A stretch of DNA of 64,000 nucleotides from Colias croceus. Lineage: Eukaryota; Arthropoda; Insecta; Lepidoptera; Pieridae. Location of the stretch: the NCBI RefSeq assembly GCF_905220415.1, contig NC_059558.1, positions 4,848,501 to 4,912,500 on the forward strand. The letters run 5' to 3'. Below, piece after piece: positions 11,338-22,839 of this stretch (position 1 is the stretch's first letter; every line of letters begins with the position of its first letter). Both the position numbers and the translations under genes were made by a program. The notes below the pieces were generated by a model. That model searched no databases, was not told the DNA's origin, and worked only from the letters and a program-made list of their open reading frames with translations.

Positions 11338-11514
11338 TCTATACTAATAATATAAAGCTGAAGAGTTTGTTTGTTTGAACGCACTAATCTCGGGAACTTC
11401 TGGTCCAATTTGAAAAATTATTTTGGTGTTAGACAGCCCATTTATCGAGGAAGGTTATAGGCTATATATCATCACGTTACAACCAACAGGAGTGAAACCG
11501 CGCGGAGCAGCTAG
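11338..11514 (+). mobile_element. non-autonomous Helitron, family A (Lep1-like)
   Basis: TCTATACTAATAATATAAAG start, then CTGAAGAGTTTGTTTGTTTG, and GAAACCGCGCGGAGCAGCTAG end followed by T. It matches what I know of the lepidopteran Lep1 Helitrons. Confidence 0.8.
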
Positions 11515-13390
11515 TAATGAATATGTATAAAAATATAATAAATATGATAAGCAACCCTTGCCGTAATTAAAAAATAATTTAGTACTTTTATACAACTGCA
11601 TTTCAGCAAAGTAAAGACTGACCTACATGGTCTTTTCCTATTTCTCTGTACTTTATTGCTGCGAGACAAACCTTTCAAAATTATAAAAAATCTTATATTT
11701 CTTTACTATATTGCAGGACAAATTCTGGCTTATAAGATAATCACAAAATCCTTGAAATGTGTATCGAAAAATTAACTTTTTCCTGTAGTTAAATAATTAT
11801 ATTATGATTTAAATATATAACTCTTCACTCTACAAAATATATATATCTTTTATCAATTATGTTGCGGCGAACATTAACACAGAAATTGGTTTAAAAATCA
11901 CCGTAAAAGACATGAGCATATTTATTCAAGATATTATATGGTAATAAAGGCTTTAGATAAAAAATTAAATTACCTAACATAATATAGTTCTTAGTGCTAT
12001 GGTGTAGTGGTAAGTATTTTTAAATTATTATGAATCGCTTAAAAATATATAACATAATGTTTTCAATACAAAAAGGATTATATTCGCCTGAAGCCCTAAC
12101 CTAGTATTTTTCTATTTTTGATAATTTACTAAATATGCTTGATTAAATGAAGATACAACTGCAATAGATTTATAATGATCCCTGATGCATTAGTCATCAT
12201 TCCATACTTATACCACAGCTTATACTATGATTGAAAAAATTGTCTTAAAATATGAGTCTTGAAGAATATTCTAGGTTTTCTATAGGTTAGCTATTGAAGA
12301 GTTAATCAGTGACGTACCAATACGTCACGAGACGATATGATTCAGTTTCTCTATTTAAGTATTGATTCATTATTTAATTATGAATCAATGGTAATAAGGA
12401 TGATCGTTAAATATGGAAAAGAACATAAGAACTCTTGCTTCATGTATAAATGGGGACTACAAGTAAACTGTTCGTCAAGGCCCTTGGTATCAGTAGTGGT
12501 GGCACAGCTGTACTTGAAAAAATAGTATTTAAATGATGTATGCGTGCTATTTTTTAAGCTATGATAGATTGATGCGGTTATTTTATGTTAAAACGAATGG
12601 ATATAATGTAAAAATGCAAGGCAGCTTACCAAATTAAGCCACCCACTGGGTAGGCTCTGAATTATCGGCGGAATCTTGATAGTTTAGTTGCACTTGGCAC
12701 GAAAAAACTTAACCACGATTATAGATTTTATGTCACAGTTATTAGACTTTAAAACTTTACCGACCATGCCCTAATGTGAATTTTTGAGAAATTTTCCAAA
12801 AGGAAACGAGGTTTACGACTCGCGAAAATGTCACAAAAGGAACGAGGGAGAAGTTTGATGGAAAAAAAAGGAGACAGCTATATCGAATTCCTTCGAATTC
12901 TGCGCGCGCAGCGCCCTCGCCTTCCCAAGTTTTGCTTGCAAAATGCCAATCGATCGCTCCGGCCACCGGCTCGTCAAGTCAAGGTGCTGCAGATGTAGAC
13001 AAGATTTATTCTTAATTATTTTAGATATAATTTATAATTGTTAACGTTATAGGTGCTCCTTTATTTTTGAATTTAGTAAAGATATTAAAAATTTAAATTC
13101 GTTAAATTTGGCGTGAAACGGAACGTATGAGTTTAGTTTAAAAAATAAATCAAAGATGGCACTAGCCAGAAGCCAGAGCGATCGAATAAGAATTTTGAAA
13201 AAACCATTGTAGGTACCTACATTTTTCATAGTGCAAAATTTTTTAAATAAATAACGTCTTATTTTTCACAAAATAATATTATGCTGATCATGAAACTATC
13301 TTCGCTTCGATAATAAAGCTGCACGGATAGTGTGTGATAATATATTGATAAAATATTAATAACAAAGATAAAATATTATAACGATACATC
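11515..13390. other. intergenic or intron; candidate upstream exon of CCDC59-like gene
   Basis: No coding gene recognised. On the minus strand a good 5' splice site (TTAATTTG then GTAAGC) lies near 12628, and a CpG-rich stretch follows at about 12880-12980. These could be a non-coding first exon and promoter of the gene at 10040-10708, but no transcript evidence is available. The 12757-12966 frame is not convincing. Confidence 0.3.
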
Positions 13391-13399
13391 AGTACGAAA

Positions 13400-13445
13400 C
13401 AACAATGATATTAATACAGTCGTAAACGTATTAATATCATTGTTG
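13400..13445. repeat. perfect 18 bp stem hairpin
   Basis: CAACAATGATATTAATAC at 13400-13417 is the exact reverse complement of 13428-13445, with a 10-base loop. Function unknown. Confidence 0.6.
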
Positions 13446-13987
13446 ATTGTTTTTTCGTTTAAAAAGATTTAGGCACTGAAAATGAAATGAACTGAAAATC
13501 TCGAACGGTTATAAAATTATTTTCCTTTAGAAAGACAGTGCGTTAACTAATCTTTATCGTTGGCTAATTCTCCGTGGAGCGCTTAGATCATGATCTACGG
13601 TGGAGCGTGATCTCCCGACTATCTAGGACTACTTACGGGTAATATTTTTCCCGCAATTTTTTTATGTAGGTACACTGTACCCACTGCTATAGAATGACAT
13701 TCAAAGAACTGTTCTTATTTTAAAATTTATCCGTAGTCCACCCCGACTGTCATGCTTTGACCCAACTTTGACCAAGAGACAGGATTATTATATTCTCTAC
13801 ACTTTTCGGTGTATGTCCTGTAATTATTTCGCACTATCCATTGGTATCGAATACTTTCGTGGGTTAGCTTTTTTATTTTTTTGGGTTAACCGGGGACTGA
13901 ACGTTGATACCTACAAGTGTTTCAATTAGTGATAGTGGTCCAATTTCGTTGATCGTTCTAGTTGTATGGTTCTAGTCTTATTTTACA

Positions 13988-14164
13988 CTAGCGGTCCGCC
14001 CCGGCTTCGCCCGTGGTACCTACATACTTACGTTTTCTCAACATAAAAACCATCGTCGCACTTCAAGGAATATAATAAAAAAAAAGAATTATCGAAATCG
14101 GTTCAGCCGTTCTCGAGTTATGCGCTTACCAACACATTTTGCGATTCATTTTTATATTATAAGA
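13988..14164 (-). mobile_element. non-autonomous Helitron, family D
   Basis: CTAG end at 13988-13991 and TC start at 14163-14164 on the minus strand, with the family D core (ACCGATTTCGATAATTC) between. Close to 3752-3923. Confidence 0.8.
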
Positions 14165-14184
14165 TTATTCATTATTATCTATAT

Positions 14185-14367
14185 TCTATACTAATATTAT
14201 AAAGCTGAAGAGTTTGTTTGTTTGAACGCGCTAATCTCAGGAACTTCTGGTCCGATTTGAAGAATTCTTTCGGTATTAGATAGCCCATTTATTGAGGAAG
14301 GCTATAGACCAACAGGAGCGGAGCCACGCGGGTGAAACCTGTGGGTAAAACTGCGAAGCGCAGCTAG
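14185..14367 (+). mobile_element. non-autonomous Helitron, family A (Lep1-like)
   Basis: TCTATACTAATATTATAAAG start, family A core, and GCGAAGCGCAGCTAG end. It lies 20 bases from the neighbouring family D copy, in opposite orientation. Confidence 0.8.
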
Positions 14368-14611
14368 TATTACATAATAGCCTATAGCGTTTCCTACTAG
14401 GAAGGAATTATAATTGTCGCGCAAATACTAAACCACTAAGCTGACCTGCATACTGTAAGTAGAGTTTAACCTGCACTGCGCTAAGCTGTTTAGGTTTCAA
14501 CTTTTAACCTATTCCTGCGTGCGTATGGTCTGTGGTATGGTATTATTCTGATAGCTTAGTGTATAGAATGGAAGGCGGGTAGGTAATAGTTAGGTATAAA
14601 ATATTACATAA

Positions 14612-14781
14612 TGTTTAATATATATATAAATCTCGTGTCACAATGTTTGTCCTCAATGGACTCCTAAACCACTTAACCGATTATAATAAAATTCGCACAC
14701 CATGTGCAGTTCGATCCAACTTGAGAGATAGGATAGTTTAAATATGTAGGTACCACGGGCGAAGCCGGGGCGTCCCACTAG
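14612..14781 (+). mobile_element. chimeric Helitron: family C front, family B/D 3' end
   Basis: The front half (CGTGTCACAATGTTTGTCC through GATAGGATAGTTTAAAT) is family C, but the last about 40 bases (GTACCACGGGCGAAGCCGGG, then CTAG) are the family B/D terminus, where other family C copies have GAGAAAGCGGGCGAAGCCGC. The 5' TC end is degraded. Confidence 0.6.
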
Positions 14782-16482
14782 TGTTTAATATTTCAATAAG
14801 CTTGTTAATCAAAGTTTCTACCGATAACGCAGATTCTTGAAATACCTAGGTAACTTTTTTTTGTGTCTGAAAAAACCTTGGCATCATTGAAAACACCATA
14901 CGATTCCACATGCAAAGTGCTTAGGTACCTATTATGGAGTAGTAAGTAGGTATCTACTAGTAATTATTTGCGTCAAATAAATTCGACAAAATAAGTAAAT
15001 ATTTGATATGTACTAAGTACATATTATTATCTCTATGATATTTGGAGATTTTGCTTAGCTTTACTTTACCGAAGATGTTATTGCTCTTTTTTTAAATTAT
15101 AGACTAACTATATATATATATATAGAATATATTATAGTATATATTTTTATGTAAAATTTTACAAGACTTATTTTAGAAGAAAGTTGCACGTGCGTGAAAT
15201 TCCCCAAATCTTTATAAGTACCTTTTAGTTGTACCAACCCAAACTTATTACGATTGACAATAATTTAGGTCACATAGTGGATGAAGACTTTGAAGTACTA
15301 TCGCACACAGATTATGTTAAGTAGGTATATTGTGTGGTTTTGTGTCAACAAAATATTGCTTCAATTTAATGGTAGGTATTGGGTTTCACAAAGATGGGGA
15401 CAGTCACGCACGGAATGTATATTATTTATTTTTATTAGAAAAATTCTAAAAGAATATAAAATTGAACAAGATACTTAAGGTCATTGATTTGTATCCATAT
15501 TATTGCACCTTGTGTATATTATTATAAGTTACATACGTAGCTTTACGAGCAACAAATTAAAGTGTTAAATTTGGGCCAAAATATTTGATGAAAAGACGAA
15601 AGAAATGCCTGTTTGCCTAGCACTTCTCATAAACAGCTTGAAATTTAAAAGATTTTTATAAGGTGGCCGGGGCCCCTTGATTGTGTAAATAGGTATCAGA
15701 ATTACAGAAGAATTTTAAAAGCATTTTATATTGTTGTACCGTTAATAAATGATGACCTTTCATACCTACAGACAAAATTTTAATTGGACATGTTATTTAA
15801 GAATACCGCCGTTCGTGAAAATATTGTTTACTTCTCTATCGTTTAGGTGCTAATTATTTCATAAGAAAAAACTTCAGCCAATAACAGCCCGCTGTTAACA
15901 ATTAACATTGTTACTGGCCGATGCAACAATGTATCTTCTTCTATCACTTAAATATTTAAAAAAAAACTTATCAACATTTGTTCAATTCATATGACTATAA
16001 ATTTCACCTTGTCACTCAAAAAATTAATTGCATGAAGTCTGATCAAGTAGGTCATTTTCTAAATCTGCGTTTAAAAACAATAAAAAATGACTACTATTAT
16101 AATTATGATTATTTAATACTACCGTGGCAATGGGAACTCTTACCTACGGGAAGGCAATGCGTTCTTATTCATTTATATACCTATATTTATGTAAGACAGC
16201 AATTAAAATAATTGTTGTGTTTGTTTTGCGCCCTCCAATAAGGTATGTGTAGAAATGTCACCCCATTCGTATTTACAAGTTTTTTATGTCTGTAATTAGG
16301 TAATATTATGGAGTGCAAACAAGACACGTTACGTGATACAATGGTATAAACTATCCAAGCAATGTGTTGTCGATAAATTTGTTCAACGGTTCATACATCA
16401 GTAATGATCGAGAGATGTATTTTATAATAATACATCGACTTGTATAAACATGATCCTGGACAACAAAAGCATGATACTCTCA
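14782..16482. other. intergenic, no gene seen
   Basis: AT-rich with a short (TA)n run near 15108-15124. Open frames at 15281 and 15978 are short and without recognisable content. Confidence 0.5.
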
Positions 16483-17655
16483 TTAACACGTTAGCTGCGA
16501 AACAGGGCTTGAAACACCCTGTCCGTGTCTCGTCGTTATAGCGGTAGGAAAAAACGTAAACTTCTCTGTCGTGCGGGAGGCATAACTTCCATCTGGTTCA
16601 GTGTAGGAAAGTGATATCTATATATCTGAGATGTGCTATTGATTCCTAGTTCAATGGTATACCGACCTTAATACCGGGTTTCTTAGACCTCGTGCCGCAC
16701 TGAACAAATAAAAATTCTAACACAGTGCGGAACGAGGTTGCGACCACCTCGTACCACTGCGCACCTCGTACCGCACCCTAAGCTAGCTCACGTGGTTAGT
16801 GTTGTGCAACGCATTCGAGATTATTTGTGGAACAACTTATTGAAGCTTTTACAAAGAATGACTTGAATGTAGATACAGGTAATTTACAAACATCCTAACT
16901 ACTCGTTATAATAAATATATTTAATAGAAACGTGAATGTGACATGTTGAGTAACTGTCTTCAAATAGGTTGATAATCATGATTACTATTAGTGTGTTTGT
17001 TCATTGAATCAACTAGCGGCAAATCCAAAACACCCGGCAATCGATGTACCTATGGCTCATCAAAATTTAACTCTTGCCCAAGTCAACAAGCCAACAAACA
17101 AGGCACATCATCTCTTAAAGGGATCAAAGAAGAGGAGACGGGTAGGATGTTACTAAAAACTCCGCACCTTCTTAACAAGTCGTGAGGCTGACAAAAAAGT
17201 AAAGAAAATTCTCACAGAATGCACTGGTTGCAAACAATATTACCTATTGTTTGGCCTGTTTTAATGAAAAACATCCATAAGTTTGATAAATAAATACAAT
17301 TAAATAAAATCGATATTTCTTTTCCCATCACTAAATTATATGAAAAACTGCTATTGTTCAGTGCGGTATGGGGTACATCAGACCCCACATTTTATTTTAC
17401 CCCTAGAATCTAAACTAACTAATCTAACCACGGGCGACGGTAGACTTAGGTTAATGAACTCATTGTTAATAATAATCACGACAAAAGCACACTTTGTCTT
17501 ATTTGGCGCGAAGAAAACGATTTTGGTCTCCTACGGGCGGTGGGGTTTAATATGCCTCGTGCCGCCACAATCTCTGGTATAGGACAAGGTTTAAAACGAC
17601 CCGTAACGCAGTAATGGAAAGTACAGATATTTCTGTGCCGCAGTGAACGTGTTAA
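16483..17655 (+). mobile_element. piggyBac-like element remnant with TTAA flanks
   Basis: Flanked by TTAA on both sides (16483-16486 and 17652-17655). The left end reads CACGTTAGCTGCGAAACAGG and the inverted right end CACGTTCACTGCGGCACAG, giving a short imperfect inverted repeat. Insertion at TTAA is the mark of the piggyBac superfamily. Inside, 16991-17270 holds two pieces that look like the end of a piggyBac transposase: GNRCTYGSSK and, in another frame, ILTECTGCKQYY, with spaced Cys residues as in its C-terminal zinc-binding domain. The catalytic core is absent. Superfamily assignment rests on TTAA plus these pieces. Confidence 0.6.
16991..17270 (+). pseudogene. relic of piggyBac transposase C-terminal Cys-rich region
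   Basis: Frame 16991-17185 reads RCTYGSSK near residue 22 and is Lys/Ser-rich; a later frame (about 17180-17270) reads EADKKVKKILTECTGCKQYY. Together they resemble the tail of a piggyBac transposase with a frameshift and at least one Cys lost. This is weak by itself and is supported mainly by the TTAA-flanked context. Confidence 0.4.
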
Positions 17656-18170
17656 TATTTACTTACTGAAAACTTTCTACTTGTTGTTTTGCTCACGAGT
17701 TTAAAAAAAATTGAACGAAAACAAACTTAAAAATTGAGAGCGGAACATATAGATTCAGACCAATTTAAAGGTTGCCAAATGTACGGTCTCATAATACTTA
17801 GTTAGGTCCTAAGAGTTCGACTTTCTCATTGCAATGACTCCCGCCTGCATAGGATCAAACCTATCGCGATTATAAATAAATAATTACATATCTTCCGTTA
17901 ACCGATTTCTGTATAACTTTTGGCGTTTTGAAATACAAAGTTCTTTAAGTTGTCCTATTATAGAGATACAAAAAAATTGTGAAAAAATAATAACGTTGTA
18001 ATATCGTCGTATACGTTTATAGAAATTCATTCCTAAATTTTTTCGTATTTCTGCAGATGCAAGATTCACGAAATTATTTATCCCGTATTACTTTGTCAGC
18101 TTGCAATGACCCTTAAAACTTGTAAAGAGGTCCTTGGCCGCTGACGTCATTAATGAAAAAGTGAACCCGA
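17656..18170. other. intergenic, no gene seen
   Basis: No supported feature; likely upstream flank of the promoter region that follows. Confidence 0.4.
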
Positions 18171-18447
18171 ACTCGATATTAAAATAAATATCGAAAATGC
18201 AAGTTTCGGCCGGACTGTCCGCTCGTGCGGCAGAATGGTCTTATTAGGTTAATCCTAGCCGCAGAATTGTATTGCTTTGGCCGCAACACGTTGTCAGCCA
18301 TATTTAATATTTTAAATTATTTATAATCAAACTTTTTGGTGTGGTGGCGTGTTTTAAGGTGTGGATGCATTATTTTTTTAAAGTGCTGTGCACACAAAAT
18401 ATTTTGAAAATGTTCTAGTGTTATTTGTGCGAAAATAAAATAAAAGG
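18171..18447 (+). promoter_or_regulatory. candidate promoter and 5' UTR exon of the amino-acid transporter
   Basis: A locally less AT-rich stretch (GGCCGGACTGTCCGCTCGTG) is followed by a leader that ends in a strong 5' splice site, AAAATAAAAG then GTAAGC at 18447/18448. The transporter's first coding exon (from 30679) starts with a good 3' splice site only ten bases before its ATG, so a separate upstream non-coding exon is required on the plus strand. This is the best candidate I see; the implied intron is 12.2 kb. Other sites are possible. Confidence 0.4.
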
Positions 18448-18704
18448 TAAGCAAGTTTACTAATGGATAATAAGTTAAATTTATTTATAATCAATTAAAC
18501 AATCTATTTGTATTTTAAAAATAATAAATAAATAAAAGTTAATATATCCTTTAAAGTTTAAAGCATAAAAAGCCAAATTATATAATTTTTTTTAATAATT
18601 TTCAATTTAAGCCTGAAAGTGAAAACCAGTGAAAGCTTCATAAACGTAATATTTATGACAAACAATATTAAATATTAATCATAATAACAATATTAAATAT
18701 TAAT

Positions 18705-18747
18705 AAAAAATAATTCTCTTGATTTCTAATCAAGAGAATTATTTTTT
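18705..18747. repeat. perfect 19 bp stem hairpin
   Basis: 18705-18723 pairs exactly with 18729-18747 around a 5-base loop (TTCTA). It lies in the proposed first intron of the transporter. Confidence 0.6.
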
Positions 18748-19214
18748 TAACGACATTATTCAGCAATTAGTTAGGTACCTAAGCCTAAACTTGATATAAT
18801 TAGTGAAATGAATATAAAACAAAATGGAAATTTTAATTACATTTACACATTAATGAATTATTTTAGTAACAGTATTGTCAGAATTATATTAATTAATTAG
18901 TGAATTGGATGAATACTGTATTATTAATAATTATGAGTGAGACAAAAATTCAAATTTGTCAGTTACTTATAAGGATAACATTTTGTTCGAAAAGTTCGCT
19001 AGCATATTTTAATAGTAGTTCATTATATAGATAAAGATTTCTATTGTGACCTAACTATATCAAATTGTCTGTTGCATTGCATACACTCGTATAAATTAGG
19101 CCACATTGTAAGTCTAGTCCAATATTATCTACTTGTTCTGTGGTCTGTGTGTGTGTATAGAATCAGATGACTATCTGAATGTAACGATCATAAGACAAAA
19201 CTATTATTCAAAAA

Positions 19215-19415
19215 TCTATACTTAGTTAATATTATAAAGCTGAAGAGTTTGTTTGTTTGTTTATTTGAACGCGCTAATCTCGGAAACTACTGGTCCGATT
19301 TGAAAAATTCTTTCGGTGTTAGATAGTCCATTTATCGAGGAGGGTTATATATATATCATCACGCTACGACCAACAGGGGTGGAGCCACGGGGGTGAAACC
19401 GCGCGGAGCAGCTAC
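19215..19415 (+). mobile_element. non-autonomous Helitron, family A (Lep1-like), decayed 3' end
   Basis: TCTATACTTAGTTAATATTA start and the CTGAAGAGTTTGTTTG core are present. The 3' end reads GAGCAGCTAC instead of CTAG. Confidence 0.7.
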
Positions 19416-19793
19416 TTAGTGTTAATATAAAATAAAATTAGACAAATATCACATACGTTTTAAAAAGAGTTTCACAGAATATTTAAAAATATTAATCTAC
19501 AAGTAAAGTACACCCACAACACTCTACACCCTAAACACAGAAAGTATAGACTCTACATAGAGCTCTACAATATCTTTGGAATTTCCTAAGGGAATTTCAC
19601 TCTTATCTTTCGTATCCAAGTTTAAGATTTTAACGGAATAAAGATTGAAAATTAAGAATCTCAAACTAATCTAACTGTATCATTGGCAATTGACAATTAA
19701 CAGGATCCTTAATTCCAGTAGGAATACAGGTCGTTCACCTCAAACGTAATTTGTAAGTTCAATACCCATACTTGGGATAAATAAGAAGACGCG

Positions 19794-21210
19794 ATTCAAA
19801 CAGATGATATACAGTTGTATATCTCATTCCATCCGTCCCGAACTCCTGATGCTATTGCTGAACTGAACTCAGACCTGGTACGCCTATCGAAATGGTCGGA
19901 GAAAAATTCACTTGTTCTTAATCCAGCAAAGACTAAATTCATGGTCTTGGGAACACCGAGGTCGATCGGAAAAGTCATTGAATTCAATCCGATATTAAAC
20001 ATTGAAGGTCAACCTGTAGAGCGGGTCGTCGAAGCTCGAAATCTCGGGATCGTTTTCGATGAGCATCTCAGGTTCGAAAAACACTTCCAAGCTACTATAT
20101 CGAATTGCTTCTACAGGTTAAAGCTACTTTATCGCATCAGGAACTACATCACCACATCCTTACGTATAAGGCTCTGTGAGGCACTAATTCTCTCGAAATT
20201 TAATTTCGGAGATACCATGTACGGTGCAATATTGCTTGCAAGGACCAAGAATGCAATACAGCGGGTTCAGAACGCGTGTGCTCGGTTCTGTTGGGACATA
20301 CCTGCAAGAGATCATGTTACGCCATATCTCATCGAAGCAAAAATGCTCAACATGGAACGACGCAGGCGCCTTCACTTTGCTGTGATGCTTTTTGAGGTGG
20401 TGACGTCTCAAATACCAAAATACCTGCACAGTAAGCTTAGATGGGTCGGTGAGAAAAATGGCTCGCACTTTACAAGAGGATCCACTTACATGTTGGTTAT
20501 GCCAAGATACCACACAACCGCTTTTAGAGGCAGTTTTGTATACAACGCAACTAAGTGTTGGAATAACCTTCCGCCGCCGCTACGTGAGTCGATTTCCAAA
20601 CACTCTTTTATGTATAAGTATAAAACACACCTGATTAGCGAATTCGTCGGGAAACCTTAGTTGCGTTGTATATTATGTTTTGCATTCGATATATACTATG
20701 CAATATATTTGCATTCAATATATATGTTATGTAATATTTCATTATTTATTTATGTAATTTAAGTATTGATATTTGTTTCATTTATTTCATTAATTTGTAA
20801 ATGTTATAATATTTTATAAATACAAACACTCACTTATTTATTTAAATTTTTCTACTTTGTTTTATTTTATATTATTTCATTTTATTTTTGTTATATAACT
20901 ATATTTTATTACTAGGGACACTTTAGCCTTACGGGTCTGTTGTCTGGTTGGGCCCTGAAAATCAGCGCTATGCCGACTATACCGGTGCGGCATAGCATAT
21001 GCTGAGTGGCCTTACCCTTTAGGTCACCAGTCGCCACACAAATTTTTATATATTAGATTTTTAGCTTTTAAGTTTTCTTTTTTATATTGTTTTTGTCCAT
21101 AGATAGTGTTTAAGAGTGCTTTTGTTATTGTTTTTTTTATGTGGTGGTGGTACTTTGGTGATTCTAATAAATGTATTTTATTCTTATTCTTATTCTTATT
21201 CTATTCAAAC
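19794..21210 (+). mobile_element. 5'-truncated non-LTR retrotransposon with 8 bp TSD
   Basis: The insertion 19802-21202 is flanked by ATTCAAAC on both sides (19794-19801 and 21203-21210). It begins inside the YADD box of reverse transcriptase (DDIQLY), covers the rest of the ORF (to 20660), a 3' UTR of about 520 bases with AATAAA-like sequence near 21168, and ends in a (TTCTTA)n tail. A short duplication, 5' truncation and simple-repeat tail are what target-primed reverse transcription leaves. Confidence 0.85.
19803..20660 (+). pseudogene. reverse transcriptase C-terminal part (jockey/CR1-like)
   Basis: The frame is intact for about 285 residues from the second half of the YADD motif to the stop at 20658-20660. 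After DDIQLYISFHPS come LVRLSKWSEKNSLVLNPAKT and KFMVLGTPRS (typical thumb-region strings), ARNLGIVFDEHLRFEKH, a YGAILLARTKNAIQRVQNAC segment, and the C-terminal WNNLPPPLRES. These are standard features of the ORF2 tail of jockey-group elements. It lacks endonuclease and most of the palm, so it is dead, but the frame has no stops, suggesting a fairly recent insertion. Confidence 0.85.
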
Positions 21211-21740
21211 GCATTTTTATTTGGCTGTAGGTACGGCCCGGATGTATCATGACATTTTAAAAGGAATATAAATATTTATGATCTATCTCATAAAAATGTC
21301 TCCTATTTTAACCGACCGCGACGTTCCAAGGAGGAGCGATGGAAGCTCTATATAGAGCCATATATTTTTTATTTTTCGTTTGGTCCCATATTAGAATCTG
21401 GATTTGTACTTCCTTGCGTCAACGACCTTTTTTTATAAAATAAATTGTTTTAACTGCATTCAGAATTCAGAGTTGATCTGAATTCTTTAATCCGAATGAA
21501 AATTCGTTTAAATACAAAAGTAGGTATCATACGTAAAATTACTGCACTTAAAAATAATATAATCTCTATAATTATTAATTATTTGATGACATTTCGATTA
21601 TTACCGGATGTTCGCGCTTTTTTATTTTCTCCTTTTTTTATTAAGACCTTTTATAATTATCATAAACCGGTTCTTTAAACCATTATGTTATTAATATTAT
21701 AGCTTTTTCATATTCTCGGTTATTTTACACATTTTGCATA
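21211..21740. other. intergenic, no gene seen
   Basis: AT-rich flank between two LINE relics. No feature recognised. Confidence 0.45.
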
Positions 21741-22121
21741 TAATTGGGCTGCATGGACCTTGGTATGATGAGCTAGATATAGCTAGTCGTGAGTTTATCA
21801 CCACAATCAATAGATTAAGATTTGGCCACAATAAAGCACCCGCACACCTTGCAAGACTGAACATATTTAACAGCAATATAAGTATGCACTTTCTGAAATA
21901 AGAAGATCGCCGGTATGAACCATATTTTCTTCAACTGTCAAAACCATATTATGTTCATATTTCATAGACTAGTATTGGCAAGTGAAATAGTAGAGTACGT
22001 AAGTGATTCCTCCCGCCGCCAGTTGTGTGATTTGTTAAAAAACAAAAAGTGTTATAGTGCCGAGTGCTTTATACAAATACATAAAAAACACTGTGGGAAC
22101 GATCTAATTACGGACAAATGA
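21741..22121 (+). pseudogene. RNase H-distal C-terminal fragment of a non-LTR element
   Basis: From 21748 the plus strand reads LHGPWYDELDIASREFITTI and then NRLRFGHNKAPAHLARLNIF, the pattern seen after the reverse transcriptase in elements whose C-terminus has the (R)LRxGH...HL motif. A stop at 21901 and a frameshift follow, then 21915-22121 reads NHIFFNCQNH, the rest of the same domain (usually DxxHIFFxC). It is a decayed fragment, different from the element at 19802-21202. Confidence 0.6.
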
Positions 22122-22149
22122 AGGAAAAATATCTTGAACATTTGTGATT

Positions 22150-22437
22150 AACAAGTGATAACTGCGTTAAAAACAACCGACTTCAAACTTGCACTTGCAA
22201 AATTTACAAATACCTACAGACAAAAATGCTCATAAAATAAAAACTACTGGGCCTATCCGAATAAAATTTTTATGGGACCAATTCGACACCATCCCGCATC
22301 GAATAAAAAAAGAATCACGTAAATCGGTTCAGAAACCTCGGAGTAATCGGTGTACATACATAAAATAAAAAATAAAAAAATATATACCGGCCGAATTGAT
22401 AACCTCCTCCTTTTTTTTGAAGTCGGTTAAAAATAAG
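22150..22437 (+). mobile_element. AACCGACTTCAAA repeat, copy 1 (Helentron-linked)
   Basis: Starts ACAAGTGATAACTGCGTTAA and ends GAAGTCGGTTAAAAATA. The element ends carry the inverted pair AACCGACTTCAAA / TTTGAAGTCGGTT. Copies 2 and 3 lie at 45291-45549 and 63611-63868; copy 3 follows directly on the Helentron endonuclease stop codon. Confidence 0.7.
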
Positions 22438-22585
22438 AATTGGCTTAAAGGTCTCGTAACCAGGCCATTAAATATTAATAAAAAAAAAATGGGCTGCATG
22501 CATTCAAAACAGATAATATATTGAAGCTATAATGCGTGAAATAAAAAACTTATTATATGATTGTGTACCTGCTTATTGTTAATTT

Positions 22586-22616
22586 TAACCGACTTCAAAA
22601 AAAAGGAGGAGGTTAT
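22586..22616 (-). repeat. terminal fragment of the AACCGACTTCAAA repeat
   Basis: TTAACCGACTTCAAAAAAAA followed by GGAGGAGGTTAT is the reverse complement of the 3' end of the neighbouring copy. Confidence 0.6.
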
Positions 22617-22653
22617 ATTTGTTAGTTTTTGTTGTGATCAAAAGCACTTAAAA

Positions 22654-22830
22654 ACTCAAACTCAAACATTTATTTATTCAATTAGACTAATTTTAGTAGC
22701 ACTTTCGAATCGTCATTACTAGTATTTTTAACATTTACCACCGATTCGGAAAGCAGTATACCTATATGGAGAAGAACCGGCAAGAAACTCCATTATTGCT
22801 CTTTTAAAATCATGTCAATACTAGTAACTT
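22654..22830 (-). mobile_element. 3' end of a non-LTR element with (TTTGAG)n tail
   Basis: On the minus strand the sequence passes TGGAGTTTCTTGCCGGTTCT and AATAAATAAATG and ends in TTTGAGTTTGAG. I recall this 3' end from very common lepidopteran LINEs. There is no coding sequence; 5' end approximate. Confidence 0.55.
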
Positions 22831-22839
22831 ATATCTAAC

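Noticed and set aside
12757..12966. 69-codon minus-strand frame starting MAGAIDWHFASK
   Set aside because: Looks promoter-like in base composition but ends without a splice site that would join it in frame to the CCDC59-like exon; no similarity recognised.
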